NCBI GenBank assembly: GCA_964363695.1
Contig: CAYIJI010000046.1
Location: 1-7,237, forward strand
Length of the DNA stretch: 7,237 nucleotides
Direction: 5' to 3'
DNA from: JAMCZZ01 sp964363695
Lineage (GTDB): Bacteria > Patescibacteriota > UBA1384 > XYA2-FULL-43-10 > 1-14-0-10-43-13
Shown: positions 1-6,340 of the stretch, piece after piece
How positions within the stretch are numbered: position 1 is the stretch's first letter
How the letters are laid out: every line of letters starts with the position of its first letter
Translations under genes and position numbers: made by a program
The notes under the pieces: generated by a model
Told to the model about the DNA's origin: nothing
What the model saw: the letters and a program-made list of their open reading frames with translations, nothing else
The model's database searches: none

Positions 1-26
1 GGCATATCGCAAAACGAAACGACAGC
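1..26 (-). pseudogene. Continuation of the P-type ATPase frame past the TAA
   Basis: Reading the minus strand through the TAA at 27-29 in the same frame gives AVVSFCDMP up to the window edge. With the residues before the stop this makes KGSA*AVVSFCDMP, which lines up with the family pattern KGAPE-x-(V/I)-(L/V)-x-x-C. The stop replaces the conserved Glu; GAA to TAA is one base change. Either the gene is inactivated or the base is wrong. Only nine codons are visible, so it cannot be told whether the downstream part is intact. Confidence 0.7.
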
Positions 27-1379
27 TTATGCCGAGCCCTTGACTATCAACTCTTTTTTACTCCCAACAAGAGCGGCAACAGACATATATTTCTTTTCAG
101 AGTCGAATGGTATTTCTGAAATACGCCTGTATAACCTGCTTTTTGTTATCAAGCCCTTTCTGAAATTTTTTGCCGCAACGGCTATCGCCACTTCAACAGG
201 GTCTCCTAAAATATCGCCGTTTTCATCTTTTAAGCTCACATTCGAGCAAACAACTCCTTTTACAAATAGGTCTGTTGCTTCCTTACTCAGATCATCTGAT
301 TTTAGATCAAACTCTATCAAATTAATTTTATCTTTTAGCACTACGGCTCTATCAATAGTTAATTCGTTATTAGTCAATGTTCCTGTCTTATCCGTTGCAA
401 TAATATTCACAGTGCCAAGAGTCTCCACCACCGCTAACTTCCGAACGATTGCTTTTCTTTTAGCCATCCTGGATACTCCGATCGCCAAAGATAAAGTAAT
501 CACTGTTGGCAGACTTTCAGGTACTGCGCCAACCAAAAGAGCGATGGTTAATGTTAAGAGCGACCAAACCTCGAATCCTCTCAAGAAGCCGAGGATAAAT
601 ATGAGGGCTGCAATAATTAAAGAAGCGATACTTAAAATTTTTCCAAGAAAAATCACTTGTTTTTCCAGCGATGTTTTTTCTTCGCCCGATTTTTCCATTA
701 AGCCCGCGATTTTCCCAAACTCAGTTTCTCTGCCGGTGGCTATAACAATTCCTTTAGCTCTTCCCCCGACCACAACAGTTGATCCAAAAAGCATATTTGT
801 CCGGTCGGCAAGCACAGTATCAATTTCCAACACGCCCGGGCTTTTTTCAACAGGTAAAGATTCGCCGGTTAATGCCGATTCATTTACACTTAACGATTCA
901 CTTTCAGTGATTCTAATGTCAGCAGGAACACGATCGCCGACATCGAGTGCAATAATATCCCCCGCAACTAGTTCCTCGCTTGGAATAGTTCTGAATTTCC
1001 CATCCCTTAGAACCTTGCTTTCTGATTTAAAATTTTCCTTAAGATCGCCCAGAGCCTTATGTGCAGCATATTCTTGAAAGAAGCCTAAAAACACATTCAG
1101 TAAAATTACGGAAACCAGGATCACTGACTGGAACAGACCGTCGACAAAATAGGAAATTATTGCTGCTATGATTAATAAAACGATAAAAATGTTCTCAAAC
1201 TGCCTCAAAAAAATCGTCAGTACGCTTGTTTCTTTCAAGCCCTCAAGCGTATTCGCTCCGTTTTTCAATAGCCGAAAATGGGCTCTTTTTTGAGTTAAGC
1301 CATCTTTAAAATCAACGTCGAAATGACGCTTAAGATCACCTAAAGTCCATTGATGATATAAAAATGCCCGCTCCTCCAT
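27..1379 (-). CDS. P-type cation-transporting ATPase, N-terminal part ended by an in-frame stop
   Basis: ATP-driven membrane cation pump of the Ca2+-ATPase-like (P2) group; the exact ion is not certain. The 450 residues show a cation-ATPase N-terminal region (about 9-60), membrane helices M1/M2 (about 64-101), the actuator domain with TGES at 171-174, helices M3/M4 (about 248-293) with PESLP at 287-291 (PEGLP in SERCA, where the Glu binds Ca2+), the phosphorylation motif DKTGTLT at 330-336 with phospho-Asp D330, and part of the nucleotide domain with GDPVE (392-396) and FDSEKKYMS (425-433). It ends at KGSA, inside the usual KGAPE motif. A full enzyme is near 850-900 residues, so the rest of the N domain, the GDGxND hinge and M5-M10 are missing from this product. 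The frame continues as ATPase-like sequence beyond the TAA, so this is a nonsense-interrupted gene or a sequence error, not a natural end. The ATG has no Shine-Dalgarno; an extended -10 lies directly upstream. Confidence 0.93.
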   Translation of the reverse strand: MEERAFLYHQWTLGDLKRHFDVDFKDGLTQKRAHFRLLKNGANTLEGLKETSVLTIFLRQFENIFIVLLIIAAIISYFVDGLFQSVILVSVILLNVFLGFFQEYAAHKALGDLKENFKSESKVLRDGKFRTIPSEELVAGDIIALDVGDRVPADIRITESESLSVNESALTGESLPVEKSPGVLEIDTVLADRTNMLFGSTVVVGGRAKGIVIATGRETEFGKIAGLMEKSGEEKTSLEKQVIFLGKILSIASLIIAALIFILGFLRGFEVWSLLTLTIALLVGAVPESLPTVITLSLAIGVSRMAKRKAIVRKLAVVETLGTVNIIATDKTGTLTNNELTIDRAVVLKDKINLIEFDLKSDDLSKEATDLFVKGVVCSNVSLKDENGDILGDPVEVAIAVAAKNFRKGLITKSRLYRRISEIPFDSEKKYMSVAALVGSKKELIVKGSA

Positions 1380-1434
1380 ATTTTATAGTATAGCAAAATA
1401 TTTTCCATTTACCATTTTTCAATTTTCATTTATT
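1380..1434. repeat. Left partial copy of a 168-bp tandem repeat
   Basis: These 55 bases are identical to 1586-1640. The copy begins one base upstream of the ATPase start codon and runs into the assembly gap, so its right part is unseen. It carries the extended -10 candidate for the ATPase. Confidence 0.9.
1387..1395 (-). promoter_or_regulatory. Extended -10 promoter candidate for the P-type ATPase, possibly leaderless
   Basis: The minus strand reads TGCTATACT, a close match to the extended -10 consensus TGnTATAAT. Only seven bases (ATAAAAT) separate it from the ATPase ATG, so a transcript starting at the normal distance would begin at or one base before the ATG. No good -35 is seen at 16-18 bp. 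The same nine bases recur at 1593-1601 because the element lies in the tandem repeat. In such AT-rich DNA a chance match is possible. Confidence 0.4.
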
Positions 1435-1534
1435 NNNNNNNNNNNNNNNNNNNNNNNNNNNNNNNNNNNNNNNNNNNNNNNNNNNNNNNNNNNNNNNNNN
1501 NNNNNNNNNNNNNNNNNNNNNNNNNNNNNNNNNN
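1435..1534. other. Assembly gap (100 N)
   Basis: A run of exactly 100 N, the usual placeholder for a scaffold gap of unknown size. Both contig ends lie in the same tandem repeat, which explains why assembly broke here. If one further complete 168-bp unit fills the join, the missing sequence would equal 1641-1702, that is 62 bp. More copies are equally possible. Confidence 0.95.
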
Positions 1535-1586
1535 ATAAAAAAATGATAAATTATTGGTAAATGAGAAATGTAAAATGATAAATAAA
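1535..1586. repeat. Right end of a tandem-repeat copy interrupted by the gap
   Basis: Bases 1535-1589 are identical to 1703-1757 at an offset of 168, so this is the tail of a unit lying immediately before the complete copy at 1587-1754. The junction between two units is therefore read directly in the right-hand contig and is not created by scaffolding. Confidence 0.9.
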
Positions 1587-1754
1587 TTTTATAGTATAGC
1601 AAAATATTTTCCATTTACCATTTTTCAATTTTCATTTATTTTTCATTTGCTCATTAACCATTTAATACTATTAAAAGTGTCTTTTGTATAATAAATGACA
1701 AAATAAAAAAATGATAAATTATTGGTAAATGAGAAATGTAAAATGATAAATAAA
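1587..1754. repeat. Complete 168-bp tandem-repeat unit, AT-rich, with imperfect inverted arms
   Basis: The only fully sequenced unit. It begins with the promoter-like segment also found before the ATPase and continues with short CATTT-containing runs. Its two arms are imperfect inverted repeats of each other: CATTTACC at 1612-1619 pairs with GGTAAATG at 1724-1731, and similarity continues on both sides. It contains no convincing ORF or terminator and no transposase. Together with the gap it makes up nearly all of the gene-free stretch 1380-1769. Confidence 0.85.
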
Positions 1755-1771
1755 TTTCTTGTAAGAAATTT
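1752..1771 (-). terminator. Hairpin overlapping the VanW-gene stop, weak terminator candidate
   Basis: AAATTTCTT at 1752-1760 and AAGAAATTT at 1763-1771 are perfect inverted repeats separated by two bases (realistically an eight-pair stem with a four-base loop). On the minus strand it includes most of the VanW-gene stop codon and is followed by a moderately U-rich stretch. The stem has only a few G/C pairs and there is no clean U-tract, so its terminator role is uncertain. Confidence 0.35.
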
Positions 1772-3653
1772 AAGTGGTTGGTGCCGGCTGAGGATCTGGA
1801 ACAGGCGCTGGTGCAGCTTCAGGAGTTGGGGCTGGTGCCGCCGGATCAGGGACCGGTGCTGGTGCCGCTTTGCCTACTAACCATTTTTCCTGCCATGGAA
1901 CGTATTTAGAGACGAAATCTTTTTCTTGAAGGACATCGCTTCCCCGAACAACTTTGTAATGAAAGCTAGCGGTTGCTCCAGGATGAGCGCTATCAATTTT
2001 CTTTCTCTCTCCGGGAGGAAGAGTATCGGTTTCCGTAATAAGAGGAGGTTCCGGTTGGACAATGTCAAAAACTGCCGGATTAGATGCCGTTGCGCTTCTT
2101 CCATCCTTAGTTCCATAAATATCAAAGGTAATTTTTGTCCCAACAACTTTAGACTGAATTAAAATATGTTTGCCAAAATTATTGACGAATCGAAGATCCG
2201 GCGCTGGATCATAGATAGTAGCATCCATCCCGACTGGCGGCTCATAGTAGCCAACTCTATATTTATGGTTCTGTCTTTCAACTATTTTTAATCCTGCATT
2301 GAGAGCCGCTCTGAACAAAGTTGAGGATACTTGGCACAATCCTCCGCCAAATTCAGGCACGGTTTTATTTTCTTTAATTACAAGCTCTTCTAAATAGCCG
2401 CTGGAGGCATCTATGGCGCCTAATTGTTTGAGTGTTGAAAAGGTTTCATCCGGCTTCAAAAGAACCCCGTTGATGGCGGACGCCCCTACTTGAATATTAT
2501 GAACCCTGTTTGCAGGCGAACCGGTAAAGCTTGTGGTCGCTGTTCCAACAAGCTCAATGATCCCCAAATCATTGATTTTCTGTTCAGATATTTCCGGCTC
2601 TTTCAGATCGACTTTCAAGCTTATCATAAGAAGACTGTCGTTATCTTCCTTCTGATCCATTCGAGCTTTAAGATTGTTTTCTATATCAATCTTAGTTTGA
2701 GTTTTATCCAAAGTTCTGCCTTTGACCGATGGCTCAAAAATTACTGCCTTGCCGTTCGTTACGGACAATTTGGCATTTCTAGATTCTATATTACTACTTT
2801 TCCCAACAGATTCAATAAAAGGGTTAACTCGATCATCATTCAAAGTTAATTCCAGGTCATCTCCATTTGCTCTTGATTTAATAAAACCCCCGATCGTATC
2901 AGAATCGGCCCTAAATTGTTCTTCGCCGTATTTTAGAATCAATTCCCCCGGTTTAAGGGCTTTATTGGCTTTACTCAAGGCCAATAAAGCTTTTTCTTTG
3001 TCAACTTGGGGTTTAAATAATTCAAATTCGAAAGCAACCCCAGAAATATTAAGATTTGCGATTTGTGACTTCAAGCTAGTAATGATTTTTACCTGGTCGA
3101 TTCTCTTTCCCTCTTTCCTTTCATCTAGCAAAGTAAACTTTCCACCGGCATAAACTATAGAGAAATCTTTTTCCGGCTGATCAAGGTCGTCCGCAATATT
3201 TTTAGCTTTTATCGCCAGTGCTTCCTCATTGAATGAGTAAACGGCGAGGTGATGGGTGCTGGAAAAAGCAGAATTTAATTGCGCTAGAAATGATTTTAAA
3301 GTATTTCCGCTTCGGCCTTGGCTCCAAATTTTATCAAGAGTAGCTTTGTTGTCAAATTGAAGCCCAATTTCTTCAGGGCTTATTACATAAACTTTCTCGC
3401 TAGTTCCGTTCAGCTGATAATTGAGAGTGAGCTTTTGGGCCAGAATTTCCTTGGATTTTTTATCCAATATTTCCGTCGCTTCCTCTTTTGTTTTCCCGCC
3501 AAAGTCCATTTGGCCAAGATATTGACGGGCATAAACTTTATTAGAATAAGCTAAAGAGTAGACACCAAAAACAATCAGGGCAAAGCCAAATAATCCGGAG
3601 ATGCTAAAAAGAAATACCTTAGCGTATTTTTTAGCTCTGTTAGTTTTACTCAT
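1770..3653 (-). CDS. VanW/YoaR-family membrane-anchored cell-envelope protein
   Basis: Probable extracytoplasmic peptidoglycan-associated protein; the biochemical role of VanW domains is not established, and the name comes from vancomycin-resistance clusters without implying resistance here. The 627 residues show a basic N-terminus (RAKKYAK) and one membrane helix at about 12-35, with the remainder predicted outside. Next come two regions resembling the peptidoglycan-binding domain paired with VanW (roughly 85-205 and 235-340), then the VanW domain at about 373-512 with its hallmark GGGLCQVSSTLF at 436-447 and the NHKYRVGYYEPPVGMDATIY region at 462-481. A G5-like module follows at about 535-595 (GATASFHYKVVRG, then YVPWQEKWLVG), and a Pro/Ala tail at 596-627. 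This order matches YoaR-type proteins. The ATG is preceded by GAACATAGAAA, not a recognisable Shine-Dalgarno; AT-rich -10-like TATATT lies at 3671-3676. Downstream is the tandem-repeat region. Confidence 0.93.
   Translation of the reverse strand: MSKTNRAKKYAKVFLFSISGLFGFALIVFGVYSLAYSNKVYARQYLGQMDFGGKTKEEATEILDKKSKEILAQKLTLNYQLNGTSEKVYVISPEEIGLQFDNKATLDKIWSQGRSGNTLKSFLAQLNSAFSSTHHLAVYSFNEEALAIKAKNIADDLDQPEKDFSIVYAGGKFTLLDERKEGKRIDQVKIITSLKSQIANLNISGVAFEFELFKPQVDKEKALLALSKANKALKPGELILKYGEEQFRADSDTIGGFIKSRANGDDLELTLNDDRVNPFIESVGKSSNIESRNAKLSVTNGKAVIFEPSVKGRTLDKTQTKIDIENNLKARMDQKEDNDSLLMISLKVDLKEPEISEQKINDLGIIELVGTATTSFTGSPANRVHNIQVGASAINGVLLKPDETFSTLKQLGAIDASSGYLEELVIKENKTVPEFGGGLCQVSSTLFRAALNAGLKIVERQNHKYRVGYYEPPVGMDATIYDPAPDLRFVNNFGKHILIQSKVVGTKITFDIYGTKDGRSATASNPAVFDIVQPEPPLITETDTLPPGERKKIDSAHPGATASFHYKVVRGSDVLQEKDFVSKYVPWQEKWLVGKAAPAPVPDPAAPAPTPEAAPAPVPDPQPAPTT
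1773..1868 (-). repeat. Coding region of the Pro/Ala-rich C-terminal tail
   Basis: The last 32 codons of the VanW-type gene encode a tail almost entirely of Pro, Ala, Asp, Val, Thr and Glu. The nonapeptide AAPAPVPDP occurs twice (residues 596-604 and 613-621). The segment is clearly richer in G+C than its surroundings. It is likely an extended, disordered extracellular spacer and may be length-variable. Confidence 0.7.
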
Positions 3654-3688
3654 TTTCTATGTTCATTTTTAATATACTAATAATATAC

Positions 3689-3854
3689 AATAAATCGAGC
3701 TAATGTTAAATTAGCTCGATTGTAACTGTCTCACTGTATCGTCATTCTGAAGCCGATTTTAGGCTGAAGAATCTAGCAAAGCGAACTATTAAATCGTTCC
3801 ACTAGATCCTTCGCAAGCTCCACTCAGGATGACAGTGGTTGCGCTCGATTTATT
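3689..3854. repeat. Palindromic intergenic element with 12-bp terminal inverted repeats
   Basis: AATAAATCGAGC (3689-3700) and GCTCGATTTATT (3843-3854) are perfect inverted repeats. Nested within are two more near-perfect pairs: TCATTCTGA (3742-3750) with TCAGGATGA (3824-3832), and GAAGAATCTAG (3766-3776) with CTAGATCCTTC (3802-3812). CACTGT (3732-3737) and ACAGTG (3832-3837) extend the middle pair, with a small bulge. From memory, the TCATTCTGA...GAAGAATCTAG...TCAGGATGACA core resembles dispersed palindromic repeats in many bacterial genomes; I assign no family name. No coding potential is seen. It fills most of the 271-bp gene-free stretch between the DUF3006 and VanW genes. Confidence 0.7.
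3693..3721 (-). terminator. Strong hairpin, terminator candidate after hppA-DUF3006
   Basis: AATCGAGCTAA and TTAGCTCGATT form a perfect 11-bp stem around a 7-base loop (3704-3710). On the minus strand the stem is followed by TTATTGTATATTATT, only partly U-rich. It lies about 200 nt after the DUF3006 stop and about 40 nt before the VanW start, so it could end the upstream transcript or act in the VanW leader. One arm is shared with the outer inverted repeat of the palindromic element, so the two pairings exclude each other. Confidence 0.4.
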
Positions 3855-3924
3855 TTCATATCCCATTGCAAGACTTTATTGCAGCGTCTATATTGATCAA
3901 AAGTTTAATGTTTAATATTATTAA

Positions 3925-4161
3925 TTAAATATTCAGTATTTCATTTAGTATTTCTTTCGCTTTCATCTCTCTTCTTTTCTTTTCCGCCTTGTCGGTTGCA
4001 AAAGTGATAATAAGTACTTCTCCTTCTTTCGCTTCTCTGGGTAGAAATTGTGCCGGAACAATACACTCTTTTTCGCCGGAAATTAAAACAGCACTCTTGC
4101 TTTCAAAACGATCCAATATCATCTCTACTGATGTGATATCTTTTTCCGTTCTTTTATTCAT
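3925..4161 (-). CDS. DUF3006-like small protein, translationally coupled to hppA
   Basis: A 78-residue soluble, charged protein with no membrane segment or signal peptide. MILDRFESKSAVLI (14-27), IVPAQFLPREAKEGEVLIITF (34-54) and a Lys/Glu-rich helical end fit the DUF3006 pattern of a short beta-rich core (IDRFEGxxAVL...P...L...GDVL) followed by a charged helix. The function of this family is unknown. I start it at the ATG ending at 4161: the junction with hppA reads TAG-AA-ATG, typical of translational coupling. A longer reading up to 4263 adds 34 Cys/Arg-rich residues lying inside hppA with no family resemblance. A shorter start at Met14 is possible but less likely. No clear Shine-Dalgarno is seen, consistent with ribosomes arriving from hppA. 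It is probably co-expressed with the pyrophosphatase. Confidence 0.8.
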   Translation of the reverse strand: MNKRTEKDITSVEMILDRFESKSAVLISGEKECIVPAQFLPREAKEGEVLIITFATDKAEKKRREMKAKEILNEILNI

Positions 4162-4163
4162 TT

Positions 4164-6284
4164 CTATACAGTCTTGCTTTTTAGTTCTTTCACCGGCCTT
4201 CCGCTGAAGATTACTAGAAAAGCGATTACTACCAACAGGACAGCCACTACAACAATTTTCCAAGTAGAATCAATTTCTGTTTTTACGATGATAGGAGCAA
4301 TTAATAATGCGATAATATTCACAACCTTGATAATCGGGTTGATAGCTGGTCCTGCCGTATCTTTGTAAGGATCCCCGACTGTGTCTCCTGTGACAGCGGC
4401 CTGGTGTGCAAGCGAGCCCTTGCCTCCATAATTGCCTTCCTCTATGTACTTTTTAGCATTGTCCCAAGCCCCGCCGCCGGAAGTCATTGAAATGGCGACA
4501 AACAATCCGGTTACAATTGTGCCAATTAAGAAACCGCCAAGGGCAACCGGTCCCAAAATAAACCCAACCAAAATAGGCATTAGCACTGTAATACTTGCCG
4601 GAAGAATCATTTCACGGATTGCAGCTTTTGTAACAATATCGACGGCTTTTTTATAATCAGGCGTAGCCTTGCCTTCCATAATGCCTTTAATTTCCCGGAA
4701 TTGCCTTCTTACTTCCTCAACAACAGCGCCCCCTGCTTTGCCGACAGCTTCCATGGCAAGCGATCCAAAATAATAGGGAAGAAGACCGCCGAGAAGCAAG
4801 CCAATAATAACGTATGGATCTTTTAAATCAAAGGCTAAAATTTTACCGGTAGATTGAGATAATTTCTCAGTATAATCAGCGAACAAAACCATGGCAGCTA
4901 AACCGGCGGAAGCAATCGCATAGCCCTTAGTGACCGCTTTTGTAGTATTACCGACTGAATCAAGAGCATCGGTGTGGACTCGAACGTCGGCTGGCATATC
5001 TGACATTTCTGCAATACCGCCAGCATTGTCGACAACCGGACCAAAAGCATCGATTGCGACAATAATTCCCGTCATTGAAAGCATCGAGACAGCAGCAACG
5101 GCAATACCGTAAAGACCAGCCACACTATAAGCAGCCAAAATGCCTGCGGCGATAACTAGAACAGGGAGAGCAGTTGATCTCATGGAAACCGCCAAACCGG
5201 TAATAACATTTGTGCCATGACCAGTTACAGAGCTCTCTGCTATTGATTTAACCGGTGCGAATTTTTGCGAAGTAAAGTATTCGGTAATAACTACCATTAA
5301 TGCAGTTACAACCAAACCGATCAAAGAAGCAAAATAAATATTATTTGTCGAATATAATCCATTATCTTTCATCATCCAATTTGTAATAAAATAAAATGCT
5401 CCGGCAGCCAACACTCCGGCAACAATCAAACCTCGGTAAAGAGTCCCCATGATATTCTTCGAGTTTTTTCCAAGACGAACGAACCAAGTGCCGATAATTG
5501 AAGTCACGATTGAGGCGGCGCCTAGAACCAATGGGAATAAAACAGCGTTTTCAAAATTAGCGAAAAACAAATGACCTAAAAGCATGGCCGCTATCGCGGT
5601 TACGGAATAAGTTTCAAAAAGGTCGGCTGCCATACCGGCGCAGTCGCCAACGTTATCTCCGACATTATCAGCAATTACGGCCGGGTTTCTTGGATCATCC
5701 ACAGGAATGCCTGCTTCAACCTTGCCCACTAAATCCGCTCCGACGTCAGCGCCTTTAGTGAAAATACCTCCGCCGAGACGGGCAAAAATTGAAATTAAAG
5801 ATCCTCCAAAACCAAGACCGATAAGCGCTTCCGTATCTTTAAAAATTGCGTAAAAACCGGCAACAGCCAAAAGTCCAAGCCCTACAACAAACAATCCGGT
5901 GATAGCGCCGGATTTAAAGGCAACATCCATTCCTGCAGCCAAACCATTTCTAGAGGCTTCCGCAGTACGGACATTGCCTCGAACGGAAACATTCATTCCA
6001 ATGTATCCGGCAAGAGCGGAAAACGCAGCTCCAATTAAGAATCCGAGTGCGGTCTTCCAGCCGATTGCATAAAGAAGAACAACAAACAAAACCGCGGCGA
6101 CTGCTGCAACAGTTGAGTACTGCCTATTTAAAAACGCTTTTGCTCCGTCTTGAATAGCCTTTGCTATGTCAACCATTCTCTTGTTGCCAGCAGGCTTTCT
6201 TAAAATAATAGAGATGAGCACTAAGCCATAAACTATAGCTAAGAGCGAAGCGCCGATAGCAATGATGATTGAGATAGTGAACAT
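4164..6284 (-). CDS. hppA: Membrane-bound K+-independent H+-translocating pyrophosphatase
   Basis: Integral membrane pump that hydrolyses cytoplasmic pyrophosphate and uses the energy to move H+ out of the cytoplasm. The 706 residues are normal family length, with about 16 hydrophobic segments along the protein. Substrate- and Mg-binding motifs are intact: DVGADLVGKVE at 180-190, DDPRNPAVIADNVGDNVGD at 196-214, FGPVVDNAGGIAEM at 414-427, GGGAWDNAKKYIE at 603-615 and GDTVGDPYKDTAGPAINP at 633-650. In GNTTKAVTKG (445-454), Lys449 and Thr452 occupy the positions that are Lys/Thr in K+-independent and Ala plus a small residue in K+-dependent enzymes. This points to the K+-independent, proton-pumping class. 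The ATG has a good GGAG five bases upstream and the N-terminus is a membrane helix as expected. The gene is followed 2 nt later by the DUF3006-like gene. Confidence 0.97.
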   Translation of the reverse strand: MFTISIIIAIGASLLAIVYGLVLISIILRKPAGNKRMVDIAKAIQDGAKAFLNRQYSTVAAVAAVLFVVLLYAIGWKTALGFLIGAAFSALAGYIGMNVSVRGNVRTAEASRNGLAAGMDVAFKSGAITGLFVVGLGLLAVAGFYAIFKDTEALIGLGFGGSLISIFARLGGGIFTKGADVGADLVGKVEAGIPVDDPRNPAVIADNVGDNVGDCAGMAADLFETYSVTAIAAMLLGHLFFANFENAVLFPLVLGAASIVTSIIGTWFVRLGKNSKNIMGTLYRGLIVAGVLAAGAFYFITNWMMKDNGLYSTNNIYFASLIGLVVTALMVVITEYFTSQKFAPVKSIAESSVTGHGTNVITGLAVSMRSTALPVLVIAAGILAAYSVAGLYGIAVAAVSMLSMTGIIVAIDAFGPVVDNAGGIAEMSDMPADVRVHTDALDSVGNTTKAVTKGYAIASAGLAAMVLFADYTEKLSQSTGKILAFDLKDPYVIIGLLLGGLLPYYFGSLAMEAVGKAGGAVVEEVRRQFREIKGIMEGKATPDYKKAVDIVTKAAIREMILPASITVLMPILVGFILGPVALGGFLIGTIVTGLFVAISMTSGGGAWDNAKKYIEEGNYGGKGSLAHQAAVTGDTVGDPYKDTAGPAINPIIKVVNIIALLIAPIIVKTEIDSTWKIVVVAVLLVVIAFLVIFSGRPVKELKSKTV

Positions 6285-6289
6285 GAAAA

Positions 6290-6293
6290 CTCC
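6290..6293 (-). promoter_or_regulatory. Shine-Dalgarno of hppA
   Basis: The minus strand reads ACGGAGTTTTC-ATG, with GGAG five bases before the start codon. This is the only clear Shine-Dalgarno among the gene starts visible in the window and supports the chosen hppA start. Confidence 0.75.
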
Positions 6294-6310
6294 GTTTTTA
6301 ATTTAATGTT

Positions 6311-6339
6311 AATTTATCATAACCGTGCTTACAATTCAA
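6311..6339 (-). promoter_or_regulatory. Promoter candidate for hppA-DUF3006
   Basis: On the minus strand TTGAAT (6334-6339) and TAAATT (6311-6316) are separated by 17 bp, and the -10 is preceded by TGA, giving an extended -10 form. Each hexamer matches its consensus at four of six positions. A transcript would start near 6304 and have a leader of about 20 nt including the GGAG. The spacer after the glycosyltransferase stop is only 56 bp, so readthrough from upstream is also possible. Confidence 0.4.
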
Positions 6340-6340
6340 C

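Noticed and set aside
40..1077. Long plus-strand reading frame of 345 codons
   Set aside because: It is fully antisense to the ATPase, whose minus-strand frame has all family motifs in order. The plus-strand translation is Ser/Thr/Ile-rich with no recognisable domain.
1426..1614. Short minus-strand reading frame across the gap
   Set aside because: More than half of it is N, and the visible residues come from the AT-rich tandem repeat.
1587..1754. CRISPR array suggested by repeated CATTT-type runs
   Set aside because: There are no regularly spaced 23-40 bp direct repeats with unique spacers; the units are contiguous 168-bp copies.
1877..2146. Minus-strand frame of 89 codons within the VanW-type gene
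   Set aside because: It is an out-of-frame shadow of the C-terminal half of the VanW-type gene, with no domain of its own.
2490..3153. Overlapping plus-strand frames of 119 and 143 codons
   Set aside because: They lie antisense to the VanW-type gene and translate to low-information sequence without motifs.
1770..3653. Vancomycin resistance gene
   Set aside because: VanW domains are widespread in envelope proteins; no vanHAX-type ligase or dehydrogenase genes are present, so resistance cannot be inferred.
3865..3883. Two ATTGCA copies 13 bp apart as an operator
   Set aside because: It is a six-base direct repeat in AT-rich DNA with no supporting promoter or regulator gene; chance is sufficient.
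4162..4263. Longer start for the DUF3006-like gene beginning MENCCSGCPV
   Set aside because: These 34 codons overlap the end of hppA and have no resemblance to the family; the ATG two bases after the hppA stop explains the gene better.
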